Below, in pieces: positions 52,990-64,000 of a stretch of 64,000 nucleotides of DNA. The notes under the pieces were generated by a model, which had not been told where the DNA came from, searched no databases, and saw nothing but the letters and a program-made list of their open reading frames with translations. This DNA is from Cordia subcordata (taxonomy: Eukaryota > Streptophyta > Magnoliopsida > Boraginales > Cordiaceae). Numbering within the stretch: position 1 is the stretch's first letter; each line of letters begins with the position of its first letter. The position numbers and the translations under genes are program-made. The stretch lies in assembly GCA_028554755.1 (NCBI GenBank), contig JAPTOF010000010.1, forward strand, positions 11,940,501 through 12,004,500. Direction: 5' to 3'.

Positions 52990-54639
52990 GAGCCTCAAAG
53001 GTATGGATAAGCTGATCTTGTTGCTTATGCTTTGACTGTTGCTGAAACAATTGAAGGACATGAGCCGAATTCGTACAAGAAACCCATATCTGGGAAAGAT
53101 TCTGCTCAGTGGGTAGGTGACATGAGTGAGGAAAATAAGTCTCTTCAGAAGAATCAGACATGGGAGCTTGTTGACTTGCTTGAGGGACAGCGAGTTGTCG
53201 GTTGCAAATGGGTTTACAAGAAAAAGGAAGGTACTCTAGGGGTTGAGGTTCCTCGATGCAAGGCACGGTTGGTGGCAAAAGGCTATACACAAAGGGAGGG
53301 TGTTGACGTCAATGAAGTATTCTATCAGGTAGTGAAGCATACTTCCCTTAGGGTTTTATTTGCCTTGGTTGCTCTTCATGACTTAGAGCTTGAGTAGCTA
53401 GATATGAAAATGACATTTTTGCATGGTGATTTTGAAGAGCAAATTTACTTGAGTCAACCGAAAGGGTATGTAGTTCCTGGTAAGGAGAATCATATTTACA
53501 AACTGAAAAAGTCCTTGTATGGGTTGACACAGTTACCTCAGCAGTGGTGCAAGAGATTTGACACATTCATGGTATGCGCCGAATACACAAGAGGTGCCTA
53601 TGATAGTTGTGTGTATCTCAAGAAGCTTTCAGATGGTTCATGTGTATACTTGTTATTGTATGTAGATGATATGCTTATTGTTGCTAAAAGCATGTCTCCC
53701 ATCAATGAATTAAAAAAGCAGCGAGGCGATGAGTTTAAGATGAAGGATCTTAGAGCAGAGTAGAAGATTCTTGGCATGGAGATTCGTAGGGATAGAAACG
53801 CTGGGAAGCTGTTATTGTCTCAACAGAGTTATATTAAGAAAGTATTGCAGCGTTTCGGGATGCATAAAGCAAAGCCTGTGAGTTTGTCGCTTACTGCTCA
53901 TTTCAAGTTGTCTACAGATTTGTCATCTAAAACTAAGGAGAAGATGGAACATATGTCTCATGTTCCATACTCGGCTGCTGTTGGTAGCTTGATATGTGCT
54001 ATGATGTGCACTCATCCTGACATTTCACATGCAGTTAGTGTTACAAGCAAGTATATGGCATCTCCCGGGAAAGCACACTGGGAAGTAGTGAAATGGATAA
54101 TGAGATATTTGCATGGCACTGTGAATGTAGGTTTGCTGTTTAGCAAAATAACTGGAGATTACGCGAGGTTGGTGGGTTATTGTGACTCAGACTTTACGAG
54201 TGACCTTGATAAGAGAAGATCTTTGACGGGTTACATGTGTACACTCTCTGGATGTGGTATCAATTGGAAAGCAACATTACAGTCTACTGCGGCATTGTCG
54301 ACTACTGAGGTAGAGTATATGGCAATTACAGAAGCTGTGAAGGAGGCCATGGGGTTACAAGGCCTGGTTCGTGATCTTGGACTGCAACAAGATACAAGTA
54401 CAGTCTTTTGTGATAGCCAGAGTGCAATCCATCTGACGAAGAATCAGATGTATCATGAGAGGACTAAACACATTGATATCATATATCACTTTATCAGAGA
54501 TGTTGTATCACAAGGGATCAGATCGATGCAAAAGATTTCTACCCATGAGAATCTAGTAGATATGGTGACCAAGGTGGTTCCAGTCAGTAAGTTCAAGCAT
54601 TGCTTGGACTTGGTTACTATTTGCAGTGCGGAGCATTGA
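52990..54639 (+). pseudogene. Copia reverse transcriptase and RNase H (second element)
   Basis: NQTWELVDLLEGQRVVGCKW, ARLVAKGYTQREGVDVNEVF, MKMTFLHGDFEEQIYLSQPK, LKKSLYGLTQLPQQWCKRFD and YLLLYVDDMLIVAK with YVDD; then ILGMEIRRDRNAGKLLLSQQ. RNase H: GYCDSDFTSDLDKRRSLTGY, STTEVEYMAITEAVKEA and VFCDSQSAIHLTKN. Stops at 53397 and 53761 fall at Gln/Trp-like positions in one continuous frame (53032 to 54639), so only point mutations break it. Confidence 0.85.
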
Positions 54640-54711
54640 GCCCTTAAGGGCATTTGGCAGCAGGAATGATCTATGTGTTGATTGGAGTGAAAACGTGTCA
54701 AGGTAGAGATT

Positions 54712-55042
54712 TATTGAATGTGACCCGTATTCTTGGGCAACAAGAATAGCAAATTTCCTTATTAGCATATTACCTTATTAGCTTGTTACCTATTTAACAC
54801 ATAATTAATTAGTTGCCTTTTCTGTTTAATAGGTTTTAGGAAACCTTTGCACTATAAATATGTGGCAATACTCATTGTGTCATATGTGTGAGAGAAACCA
54901 GAGTGTGAGCCTTGTAGTATTCGTGATCAATAGTAAATTATTCTCTGTTGCCTATGGACGTAGGCTTTAAGGCTGAATCACGTAATTCTCTTGTGTTTGT
55001 TTTCTTCTTGTATTCTTCGTGTTTTCATGTTTTTCCCCAATA
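54712..55042 (+). repeat. 3' LTR of the second copia element
   Basis: TATTGAATGTGACC to CCCCAATA, 331 bp. Start and end bases are mutated (TATT, AATA), followed by the target repeat GAAAT. Confidence 0.9.
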
Positions 55043-55790
55043 GAAATTAATCAAACCTAAGGACTTAGTAACTAGACTCGAAAACTCTAACTATTTAGGA
55101 CAAGCCTATACTTCTAATAAGGTCCGGTTAGGGATAGGGTTGCACCAATAGATAGAGATAATAAGGCTAGTGAATTAATCCCACAATTAAGGTATCCAAA
55201 ACATCAATATCCTCAAAACAAGGATAGGAATTTAAACCCATTCAAAAGAAGCAATCACCTCTAAGTTCCCCCAAAGCCTAGTTAATTTCCTTTCTCCCAT
55301 AGCTTGTTCACCTCTCCATTCCCCATTAGTTATTCTTTCTTTTCTCTTAGTTTAGTTCTTCCAAGCTCCATTCAATCTGAAAAATCCAAAAAGAGTTAGT
55401 TTAGGTCTTCTAGAGTAGCTTTTTAGGACACACATAGTTTATAGCCACACATAGTTTGTTCACCTCTCCATAGCTTAAAGTCTAGTTGATTTCCTTTCTT
55501 CCATAGCTTGTTCACCCCTCCATTCCCCATTAGTTAGGTTTTCTTTTCTCTTAGTTTAGTTCTTTCGAGCTCCATTCAATCTGAAAAACCCAAAAAGAGT
55601 TAGTTTAGGTCTTCTAGAATAGCTTTTTAGGACGCATATAGTTTATAGCCACACATAGTTTGTCTCCTACCACCGGATCCTTTTATTGGCGCCTTTTACT
55701 TGACAAAATGAGTTCTTTAAGCTTCATTGTACTTGCATGCTTCACTAAACACGACCCATGCACTTGCGGATTTAAACACATCAATAATTT
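55043..55790 (+). mobile_element. Right part of the probable gypsy/LARD LTR (copy A)
   Basis: It ends ACCCATGCACTTGCGGATTT followed by AAACACATCA. Copy B ends ACCCATGCGCTTGTGGGCTA at a similar place (60031-60050). Both share an AGCTCC-TTTAA/CAAACC-AAAA-AGTTAGTTTAGGTCT type region. A GGCGCC word lies at 55688. Inside is a 203-bp tandem duplication (55272-55675). Confidence 0.4.
55272..55675. repeat. 203-bp tandem duplication
   Basis: AGCTTGTTCACCTCTCCATT at 55301 and its near-copy at 55504 start two long matching segments through CCATTCAATCTGAAAAA and TAGCTTTTTAGGAC. The copies differ at several bases. Confidence 0.8.
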
Positions 55791-56962
55791 ATGTTCTTTT
55801 TTGAATGAATAGAATATATATATCTTTATTAACAAATATAATATAGACATTGGTTTGTACTCAACAAGGAAGATATATCTAGATTGAATCTACGCGATTC
55901 CTTCTAATGCAAGCTTTTACTAGATAGTTAAAGTTGTCTTTGGTAGAACCTATACATATTATGTGTAAATCTTCCACTGAATTTGGTGCATTTTGTTAAT
56001 ATTTGTAAACTTGGAACATCTTCATTTATAAAGAACAGGTGAATGATAGTAATGGCAAATAATGATGTGAGATTGTATATATAGATCCATCAGTTGTGAC
56101 TATTGTAGAAAATTTTAAAAATATATATATTGGTTAACATATGTAAGCAAATGCATTTATACCTTTGTGGTTTGAGTTCTACTTTCCAATAATTTCATTT
56201 ATCAAAAGAAAAGCAAACAAATTTTCTTTTTTTTTGCTTTTTAACATTTGACTTTAATTCTTAATTGCTTTCTACTGAATTCTATCATAATTTCTAGATT
56301 TAGTCCTCCTCCTAGCAATGTATTTGGTTGGCGAGTACTTGAATTGAAAGAGTATGGTTTTTTGTTTAATTAATTAAGTTAAATTTTTTAGCATTGTTGA
56401 GCATGTATATAAAAAAATATCTTCACAATATATTGTATATGTCTTAAATATATACAGTTTACTTGTATGTAATGTTTATTACAAATTAACATTAAATATG
56501 TAAGATTACATTTTTACACTTATAATTTTGTATAAAATTTCACGTTCAGACCCCTTTCAGACCCCGTTCGGCGCACAGGGCATTCACCTAGCTTTCCTCA
56601 ATTTGGTTGCTTAGTTTTCTCATTTATGTCCACCAAACATCTGAGCATGAAGCAATGTATTAATGCAAAAGTTTTTGAAATTATGTATCCTGACTTATTC
56701 AACTTGGTTAATTTCATATGTGCATTTGCTCTTTATACCCTATTCTCCATGAATGACCTATTTCACTATTATAGTACATGGCCTATGATCTTTATTATAC
56801 GTACTCGACACAATCAATTTCATATATGCTTGTCTTTATTATACTTCATGTACTATGTCGAGATTAGTTTTTGGGGTTCCTTGTGACTGTTTTTAAATTG
56901 TAGTACATGGCACGCAATTCTTTAAACGGTAAGTTCAACAAGTTGTCTCGTGTAAATTTGTA
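55791..56962. other. AT-rich region with no recognised feature
   Basis: A plus frame at 56626-56886 shows no domain. A small GGCGCACAG word near 56570 stands out in AT-rich surroundings, but nothing was recognised. Confidence 0.4.
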
Positions 56963-58086
56963 CACTACAAGAAAACACTACTTTTTAGACGCTTGTTTTG
57001 GATTTTAAGATGATTTTTAACCTTGCTATTTTCCTTTCCAATGATTTGTTAGGCGTTATCTAGGAAGCTGTTGTCTTTTGTCTATCCTGACGGTTTTCAA
57101 GGCATCGAAAATAATATAATTTCCTAATGATTCTAACATTTGTCATCTTCTTCATATGTAATTGCCAACGATTATAATGAATCATTACGGTTGGTAAATA
57201 GGAATACGTGGTGGTTGAAGAAAAGCGTCACCATTTGATTGCATGATTTGAGACGATCATTTTAAATCATTGTTGTTAACAAAGTGTTAACATGATGATT
57301 TGCAATCAAGTGTTATTATTCGATTGAATTGTTGCCATCGTTGAAAATGTAGGTGTTACATTTGGTCTCAATTATTGCCGGCAATTCACATGTGACATCA
57401 TTGTTCATATTATGGCTTTACTAACACTTTCTCAATATGTGTTACAATTCGTTCTCAAATATTTTGCTAAAATTTAATTTTGTGGATAATTTTATTATTA
57501 TTTAGAAATAATGAATTTTGTTTTGCAATTCTAAGCATATATTAGAAACATCTCAATCTGTTACATAATAAAAAAATATTAAAATTATAAAACAAATATA
57601 GAATCAACTATTATTTTGAAGAATCTAAAAGAAAATCTCACGTAAGCATGTATAAACCCAACAAATGTCATTTTATGAAAAAGAAAAACTAAATAAATCA
57701 CTTAGTTGCTCACATCACTCTTGATATTAATTCAAAGTTGGTGTAGCATCTTTATTCAAATCAACTTAAGGAATTACATATGGACAATTCAAGCATGGAA
57801 AAAAAGGAGAGAGAATGCATACGTTAAATAAGTATATACATATAAACTATGAAGTAGTGGGAAAAAAAAGTAATTACTAATTTATCTAAAATGGATTACA
57901 TGAGGAAAGCTCTACCATATGATCCATTTTTTCTTCCATCCTTTTCATGCTTTCATCAATTTCTCCTTTTCTTGATTCTCTTGTGTTAATTGTTCTATTT
58001 TTCTTTTCAAATCCTGAACTTGGGCAATACTTTCAGTTTCTTGAATGTTTGCTTGAGCCAAATAATTGAACACGCCGAGTACATGA
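56963..58086 (-). mobile_element. 3' end of a CACTA (En/Spm) transposon, truncated
   Basis: CACTACAAGAAAACAC at 56963 is a canonical CACTA terminus. The next 500 bp carry short imperfect inverted words (TAATGATTC, ACGGTTGG, CATCGTTG) of the subterminal repeat type. A minus-strand coding tail lies at 57893-58086, so this is the 3' end of a minus-strand element. The other end is absent; probable gypsy/LARD LTR copy B starts at 58087 and seems to cut it off. No matching TTTTCTTGTAGTG was seen elsewhere. Confidence 0.6.
57893..58086 (-). pseudogene. C-terminal coiled-coil tail of a CACTA protein
   Basis: The minus strand reads NYLAQANIQETESIAQVQDL, KRKIEQLTQENQEKEKLMKA, then a frame change and MKRMEEKMDHMVELSS. 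Such QAN.-coiled-coil tails occur at the end of plant CACTA-encoded transposase-associated proteins. Short and interrupted. Confidence 0.4.
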
Positions 58087-58859
58087 TGTGTTGGTTTTGT
58101 GTGTGCATTTGAATTATATTTCTATACTTATTTTTTGGTGTTTTGTGCTTATTAGATAACCTTAGTGTGGTATTTATATCATATTTGTGCACATGAGGAC
58201 ATAAATGTCCACAGTTGAGTTTATAGGAAAAATGCTTTATTAGTGCACACTTATTTCTTGTTTTAGATGAGGTTTAAAGCAATGCTTGGAGCTTGAAATG
58301 ATGATGATTTGATGAAACAGCAAAGCTAAGGGTGTTTGGGAGGTGAAAAAGTAAGAAAAGTACATTTGGAAGTGGGTGGATGAAGAAAAGAGCAACCAAG
58401 AAGAACCGAGCTTGCGAGGAGCAAAATTGAGGCCAAGATTGGAAAGACCGGTCGACTGGCCTAGGCCTCCGGCCAATTCAGTAGCTAATCCATTTTAGGT
58501 TGATCAAACTCTCCCTTAGGCCGATCCCTCGGCTGTGCACGAGAAAAACGTTATTTAAGTGCATTTTTCAGCAAAAATTAAGAAAGGAATACCCAACCTT
58601 TGAACCCCTAATTCCACTCTCACCCATCTCACACACACTTCCACGCACAAAAACACTTAGAATCAAGCATCTAGGAGTATCAAACACAAGGATTTAAGAC
58701 TCTTTGCTTTTGGATTGTAAGAAGATAGCTATGGATAAAAGGGTAGATTCTCATTCTCTCTTTTATCCTAAGTTAATTTATATTTAATTAGAGCATGTAG
58801 AGTGATTTAAACTTGTATTATGGATTAACTACTACATTATTGATATGGGTACTTGACGA

Positions 58860-58898
<39 letters not shown>

Positions 58899-58990
58899 GA
58901 CACACACATATACATATATACATATATACATATATATGTATACTTGTATTATGGATTAACTACTACATTATTGATATGGGTACTTGACGG

Positions 58991-59030
<40 letters not shown>

Positions 59031-60060
59031 GTTTCTATGGCTATTTTACATGCATGTCTAAGTGTTTACTAAAATGCCTCAATGAAGTAGCATATACATT
59101 TTGAAGCCTATTTTGCTATTAACTATTTCTAAATCATTGTATAAGCATGTTTATGTGTTTGTGTGATGATTACATGAATTGGTTGCATGTTTATACATGT
59201 CTATGTGTGTGGTTACATGTCTAACAGCAAGAATATTTTCTATTGCATACATGTCGGGTGCTATTGCTTAAATTGGCGTGATCAAAGCATGTCTATATAT
59301 TTAGTAATAGGATATGTTAATATATTCTCAAATGTCATGCCCTAGATATGTATGTCTTCGTGCTTTAAACATTAATTTATGCTATTGTGATGACGATGGA
59401 TGATGATTAACTAATGGCTAACCTAGATCGAGTCTCTTTTGGCTTTAAAACCAGCCAATAGGTTTTAGGGTAGGTTAGTCGACCTTAGATACACTATGTC
59501 TTAGCTTTAAACCAAGCCAATGTTTAGACGCTAGGGTTAGATCGATCTAAGTCACCTAGAATCCTAACTAGCTAGCCATAATTCCTACATCATAAAAACC
59601 ATAACCGTGGGTCTAGGAGTAGACGCCTAGGGAGGGATTCACACTGAGGCTTAGGCTATCATTAGGAGGTTACTCAGGAGTCTAGATGAGAGCAACCTAG
59701 TTTAATCCATAAAGGAATCCTAGCAAGAACGTAATAATCGCCTATTTGTAAGTCATAATCACCCTAATCCTCATCTCTGACATTTGACTCCCCTTAGATT
59801 GTTTGATTCCCTTGTTTTCCATGCACCGTCTTTTATTTTCTTGTCTTTAGGTTAGATTTACTTTTCCGAGCTCCCTTTAAACCAAAAACCCCCCAAAAAC
59901 ATCGTAGGTTAGGTCTCGACATGTAGCTCATTAGGACACACATTGCTTAGGATTCCACACATTGTTAGCCTCCCCGTTGATTCGACACCCACACTCGCAC
60001 ACTCGCACACACTACACTACAATTAACCCATGCGCTTGTGGGCTATTTAGCCTTGTACTC
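58087..60060 (+). mobile_element. Probable gypsy/LARD LTR (copy B)
   Basis: It starts TGTTGGTTTTGTGTGTG directly after a CACTA remnant. It contains a CACACAC leader near 58620, TA microsatellites, and ends with the series TTCGACACCCACACTCGCAC, CTACACTAC and CCCATGCGCTTGTGGG, similar to copy A. The words are like the distal LTR sequence of large plant gypsy/LARD elements as I remember them; no pol is present. Confidence 0.4.
58812..59030. repeat. 131-bp duplication with TA microsatellites
   Basis: CTTGTATTATGGATTAACTA at 58812 and again at 58943, each followed by GGGTACTTGACG.ATT and a TA run of 26-34 bases. Replication slippage between TA runs is the simplest cause. Confidence 0.85.
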
Positions 60061-61249
60061 CCAAATAGCATATTAGCACACTTTTATCAAAAACTTCACC
60101 AAAGGCTTCCATTTCCTAAGCAAACTTCTCACTTTTAGAAACATTCAATTTCCTCAAATCATTAGAATCTCCATATCCAATTTTCTCTCTCATATTTTTC
60201 CTGATAGCTTCCTATATATAGTGTAAGATTAATGATATAATATTATAGTAAAGATAATTTGCAACTACCACACCAATATACTAGTAAATTATTTCAGTGA
60301 CAAGTGATAGTACAACCTCATGATGACGTATCAGCAAAAACAAGAGTTGAATTTGTGGTTAAAGAAATTTGATAGCAAAATCAATGTATTCGATCATATC
60401 TGTTTAACAAAAAAATCCTATAGCATTAATTGAGTAAAGGTTTAGCTATAGGATTAATATAGAAAATTACCAAAATGCTACATGCTCCAACACTAATTTC
60501 ACCCCGTCATCTTCCTTTTTTGAGTGCTTTTATAAAATTTTATTGGACTTATATCAGGCCATGCAAAAGACAACTTATGAGATTATGAAATAATACCAAA
60601 ATTCTTAAGAACTAAAATAGATTGTGCCAATGAGAATTACCATTTGAATGTGCGTCATAGAAAAACACATCCTTCCTATAGTATGGAATATCTTTAAGCA
60701 ATTACGACCTGTTATTCTTGCTTAGTGCTTTCTCATATTGCTGATATTTCACCACAAAAAGTCAAACCAAAAAGGTACTGAAAGAAGATAAATAGTAGCG
60801 TACTCATATTGAGCTAAAAATAAATGCACTTGTTTACCTCTCACTTTTGGACATAAAACAAGTAATTTTTTACACCCAAAATCGTAACTTGATGGCCTGC
60901 ATGCGAAGGAAAGGATTAAAGACTAGAAAGGGCCTAGAAGATAAGATAAAAGAAGGCTGAAGACATGGTCAAGAGGTGTTAAGATGGTCGACACATGGCC
61001 TGAGAGGAGAAAATAAAGCATGCGGCACGCGTGGTCTTTAAATGAGAGACTAAGTGAAATAAAACATGTGCGGCGCCAACTGCTGAGCAAGAATAAAAGA
61101 AAGAATCTACATAGAATCAAAATCAAATCCCCAAACTTGAAACAGTTCTGAAGTCAAGCTAGTCTATTGAGAAATTTTGGGGGCCAACTAAAAATAAAAG
61201 CAAGTCGATGCTTAGGGAGGAAGGGGACCCAGAACCACCAATCTTTATC
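60061..61249. other. Region with no recognised feature
   Basis: AT-rich. The minus frame 60923-61126 is hydrophobic and low in specificity. Nothing was recognised. Confidence 0.4.
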
Positions 61250-61259
61250 CCATTTTTTT

Positions 61260-61560
61260 TATCTATCTAGCTCTTCATAGCTCACCCTTGGCTTATTTAT
61301 AGCTTAATTACAGCTTAATCATAGCTTGGTCGTAGCTTAATCGTAGTTTACCCTATCCCATTCACTGTAATTCACTTTACGAACTAGATAGTTTATGTTG
61401 TAATTCAGTTTACGACCATTTTACTGTAATTAACTTTACAGCCTCTCATAACTTACGCTATAATTCACTTTACAACCTAGGTTCCAGCAATCTTGCTGTA
61501 ACTCATTTTATGGTCGAAATAGTTTTGCTGTAATTAGCTTTACTTCATTATTGAAAGTTT
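61260..61560. repeat. Degenerate tandem repeats of TAGCTTAATC and TGTAATTCACTTTA units
   Basis: First about seven copies of a 10-11 bp unit like TAGCTTAATCA (61275-61345), then about six copies of a TGTAATT(C)ACTTTAC unit with spacing of about 35-45 bp (61370-61545). The two units share the core TAATT/TTTA and may derive from one another. Confidence 0.65.
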
Positions 61561-64000
61561 GACAGGCTATTTGAGATTTTGTTCTTTGTGATAAAATTCA
61601 AGGGTTAGGAATTATCTTGATTATAATTTTGGGCTGATTAAATTTCTAATTTCATTACAATTGGGTAGTTTGTAATCCATATCGCTTTAAGTCCCTTAAT
61701 AGAGTTTGGAGCAAGGAAAGAACCCGATTTCATAAAATTGTGCAAGAAACCCAAGTGGCTACATAGGCACCCCATTAAGGTTCAACCACAGTGCAAGAAA
61801 AGAGCCTGGCCAAGGACTTGCAACCTGGTGAAGGTTTTTCTAAGTAAACAGTAACCAAGTGTTTCCATTGATTGGCAAACACATTAAGTGTGGCTTTTTT
61901 CCAATGTTCTATTCTAATGATTTACTATGATCAAAATATCCTGATTTAACCTTTGATTTATAACTTTTTGTCACTTTGTATTAATAGACTAGAGAAAATA
62001 AAGTTCTCTATCCTCTGTCTTGGACCCACACTTGGGACTGAAATAAAGATAGTAAAAATTTTTAAATGACCAAATATCAGTAAGCCATGTGATAATTTAA
62101 ATAGAAATTCAGTAACATGTGTTATTTGTGCCTTTTTATAACTATTTGGCATTTTCTTGCCATTGTACCTAGGTAGCTTCATAGTCTAATAGACAAATCA
62201 CAAACTGGTTTGCTCTTATTATTAAACTCAGAGGGTGCAACCAAGTCATCTCTTAAGCCTTATATGTCAAGACATTTTGTTGGTCCCCATCTTCTTTTTA
62301 TTTGGGAGCTTTCAGTGTACAAAAAAATAATATCACATCAAATTCTTTATAAAATTATTAAAAAAATTATAGAAGTTGAATATAGATAAAATAGATTCAT
62401 AATGAATAATATTACCTATTATGGGTTCCACTTGAGGATCTATTTCTATAGTTTTTTGTAAGTCATCCTCAATATCTTCAGACTAATTATGGATGGCACT
62501 TTTTGATATAGTACACAAGGCTCACTTAGATCTCCCCATAATTGTGTGCTCCTAAAATTTTTGCAACTTATAAAACTAACAAGTAATCTAATATACAATC
62601 ATTTAGAGAATTCTTGCAAAACTTTCTATGAAAAGCAAATGTGATTGTGTTGAGTATGGGAGTTGGCTGGTGACAAATTTGTTTAGGTATGGCTATAAAT
62701 AATATGTGACTCATTTAGCACATACATTGCTGAAATTATTTAGCAAATACAAGTAAGCTAGTACCTTTGTCTTCCAAATAACTTCTACACATAGTTAATA
62801 TATTTGTGTTGCTATGTAAATGAGTAGAAGAATCCAAATGCAAATCAGACAATTGCTATGAAGAGTAACCCGACCATTGTCTTAAGGTAGAGTTGCAGGT
62901 TACTTGACTAGGATATCATGGATCACAAAAACTAAGAAATCTGTTTTATTACATAAGTGATGAAGTGTTCTAGTAACATTTTTATAAACTCTATGCTTTT
63001 TTAACATTAAATATTTACTAAAGAGCTCCAACTGAGTGCAACCCAAAGACAAAGATCCAACTTTAGAAGCTATCAACAATGTCTTACACTGTTAACATCA
63101 TAAATATGTAAGCTAGAAATATTTATTCCACATTTCAAGTTTCTTATCGTTAGTCTTATTCTAATATGGCCCCTGGAGAATTTAATCAAGCTAAGTGTGT
63201 CATTCTCATAAAGGGAACTAAGTACATAAGGCGTGTACATAAAAGGCATCAGTATCATTTGACAGAAGTTAGAAAGATATAGAACTTCTAAAAGAAAGAT
63301 TGCATAGAATTTGAGAGTAGACTTGCTATGCTTCTTAAATATGATTTATGTTTAAGAGAAATTTAGCAAAAAATTGAACTTTGGTGACAATTGTGTTGAT
63401 TGTATTTGTAAGACATCTATTGCATAGACACCGCTTATGTGAACATTGAGCAAGTTTAAAGGATTATAAAACATAAGGATAATCTTAAACAATATAGACA
63501 CCACCTATTCCTATTTCTAAGTCATCTGTTCCATAACTAAGTTTATTAAGCTCGTGCAACTGCAACTCTTAAGCCCCTCACACAAGTAAAAACTTAGTAA
63601 AAGAGGACCTCAAATTCGGGATCAAGACTCTTGACCGACTTAAAGACAATCTTCCTAGAAATTAGAGAAAAGTAGAAGCTTCAAAAGGAATGCTAATTTC
63701 CGGTAGTTCAAGAATTGCAAGAAACCTTTGACTATGGCGAATAACAGGATCAAACTTATTCCTAAATGATGGTTCACACTAATACTATAATCTTCTTACT
63801 CAAATTTCTAGCACTTCCAGCACATTTTATTATCCAACTTCATGATTATAAAAATCTAACTATTTCCCTATGAAAAATAATTTTATCAAATGATTAATAT
63901 TGAACTATGAAAAATGGAATGACTAACATGGCAAAGACAATAATAGTAAAAAATAAATAAAAATATGCTTTGGAAAAAACTCAGACAAAAACTATATGCT
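61561..64000. other. Region with no recognised feature
   Basis: AT-rich with short chance frames on both strands (61958-62182, 63073-63258). No domain, repeat family or RNA gene was recognised up to the window end. Confidence 0.4.

Larger units (their letters stand above)
49569..55042 (+). mobile_element. Complete but inactive Ty1-copia retrotransposon (5474 bp)
   Basis: LTRs 49569-49900 and 54712-55042 and a 5-bp target duplication GAAAT on both sides (49564-49568, 55043-55047). After the 5' LTR comes a mutated primer site TAGTATCTAGAGC (usual TGGTATCAGAGC). Just before the 3' LTR is CAAGGTAGAGAT, a purine tract. gag, protease, integrase, reverse transcriptase and RNase H are recognisable in order. 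About thirty LTR positions differ, so the insertion is old. The frame is interrupted mostly by stops rather than frameshifts; the integrase is the most damaged domain. Confidence 0.9.

Noticed and set aside
49569..55042. Active retrotransposon
   Set aside because: Stops in gag, protease-integrase and RT, damaged integrase core, mutated primer site and about nine percent LTR difference by eye.
58860..59030. TA/TG microsatellites as an origin or regulatory element
   Set aside because: Simple repeats within a 131-bp duplication; nothing else supports a function.
1..64000. tRNA, rRNA or CRISPR-like arrays
   Set aside because: No cloverleaf, rRNA core word or regularly spaced identical repeats were noticed by eye; tRNA-like words seen were retroelement primer sites. 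A tRNAscan run would settle it.

Overview
This is nuclear DNA from a flowering plant, probably a eudicot. The signs are very AT-rich sequence, one spliced gene with canonical GT-AG introns, and dense nested plant transposable elements (Ty1-copia, PIF/Harbinger, MULE, CACTA, LINE, MITE) plus an endogenous pararetrovirus. I cannot name the species. No RNA gene, CRISPR array or prokaryotic feature was seen.

Layout. (1) 1-3.6 kb: broken copia fragments, an inverted-repeat family and an antisense copia LTR. (2) 3.9-23.9 kb: one minus-strand host gene. Its TATA box is near 23.79 kb, it has a 5'UTR intron and an ATG at 23249, and seven coding exons join in frame down to 3934. Its 3' part is not visible here. 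Its introns hold a TRIM-like repeat, the tail of a copia element, a piece of a B-family DNA polymerase of the mitochondrial-plasmid type, and a complete but dead copia element (14879-20065, target duplication CATTG). (3) 24.9-37.3 kb: a decayed PIF/Harbinger element with a plus-strand transposase and a convergent Myb/NAM-associated gene. An endogenous caulimovirid (28499-36560, minus strand) lies inside it, in a trinucleotide microsatellite. (4) 38.3-40.1 kb: a MULE with long terminal inverted repeats. (5) 40.5-41.6 kb: a LINE ORF1 (DUF4283) remnant. (6) 45-55.8 kb: a probable gypsy/LARD LTR broken up by a MITE, a SIRE-like LTR and a second complete dead copia element (49569-55042, target duplication GAAAT). 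(7) 57-60 kb: a CACTA end cut by a second copy of the same probable gypsy/LARD LTR. (8) 60-64 kb: unassigned DNA with one block of degenerate tandem repeats.

Most notable. The viral insert is a single genome copy, permuted so that it starts and ends inside the coat-protein coding region. It carries a 146-bp terminal direct repeat with only two mismatches, so the circle was about 7.92 kb. Promoter, tRNA-Met primer site and the order MP, CP, zinc knuckle, protease, RT, RNase H can all be read, but the coding regions are broken by frameshifts and stops. Also notable are the plasmid-type DNA polymerase piece inside a nuclear intron and a 131-residue tandem duplication inside the host protein.

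The only likely functional cellular gene is the minus-strand host gene. Everything else is mobile or viral DNA in various states of decay.
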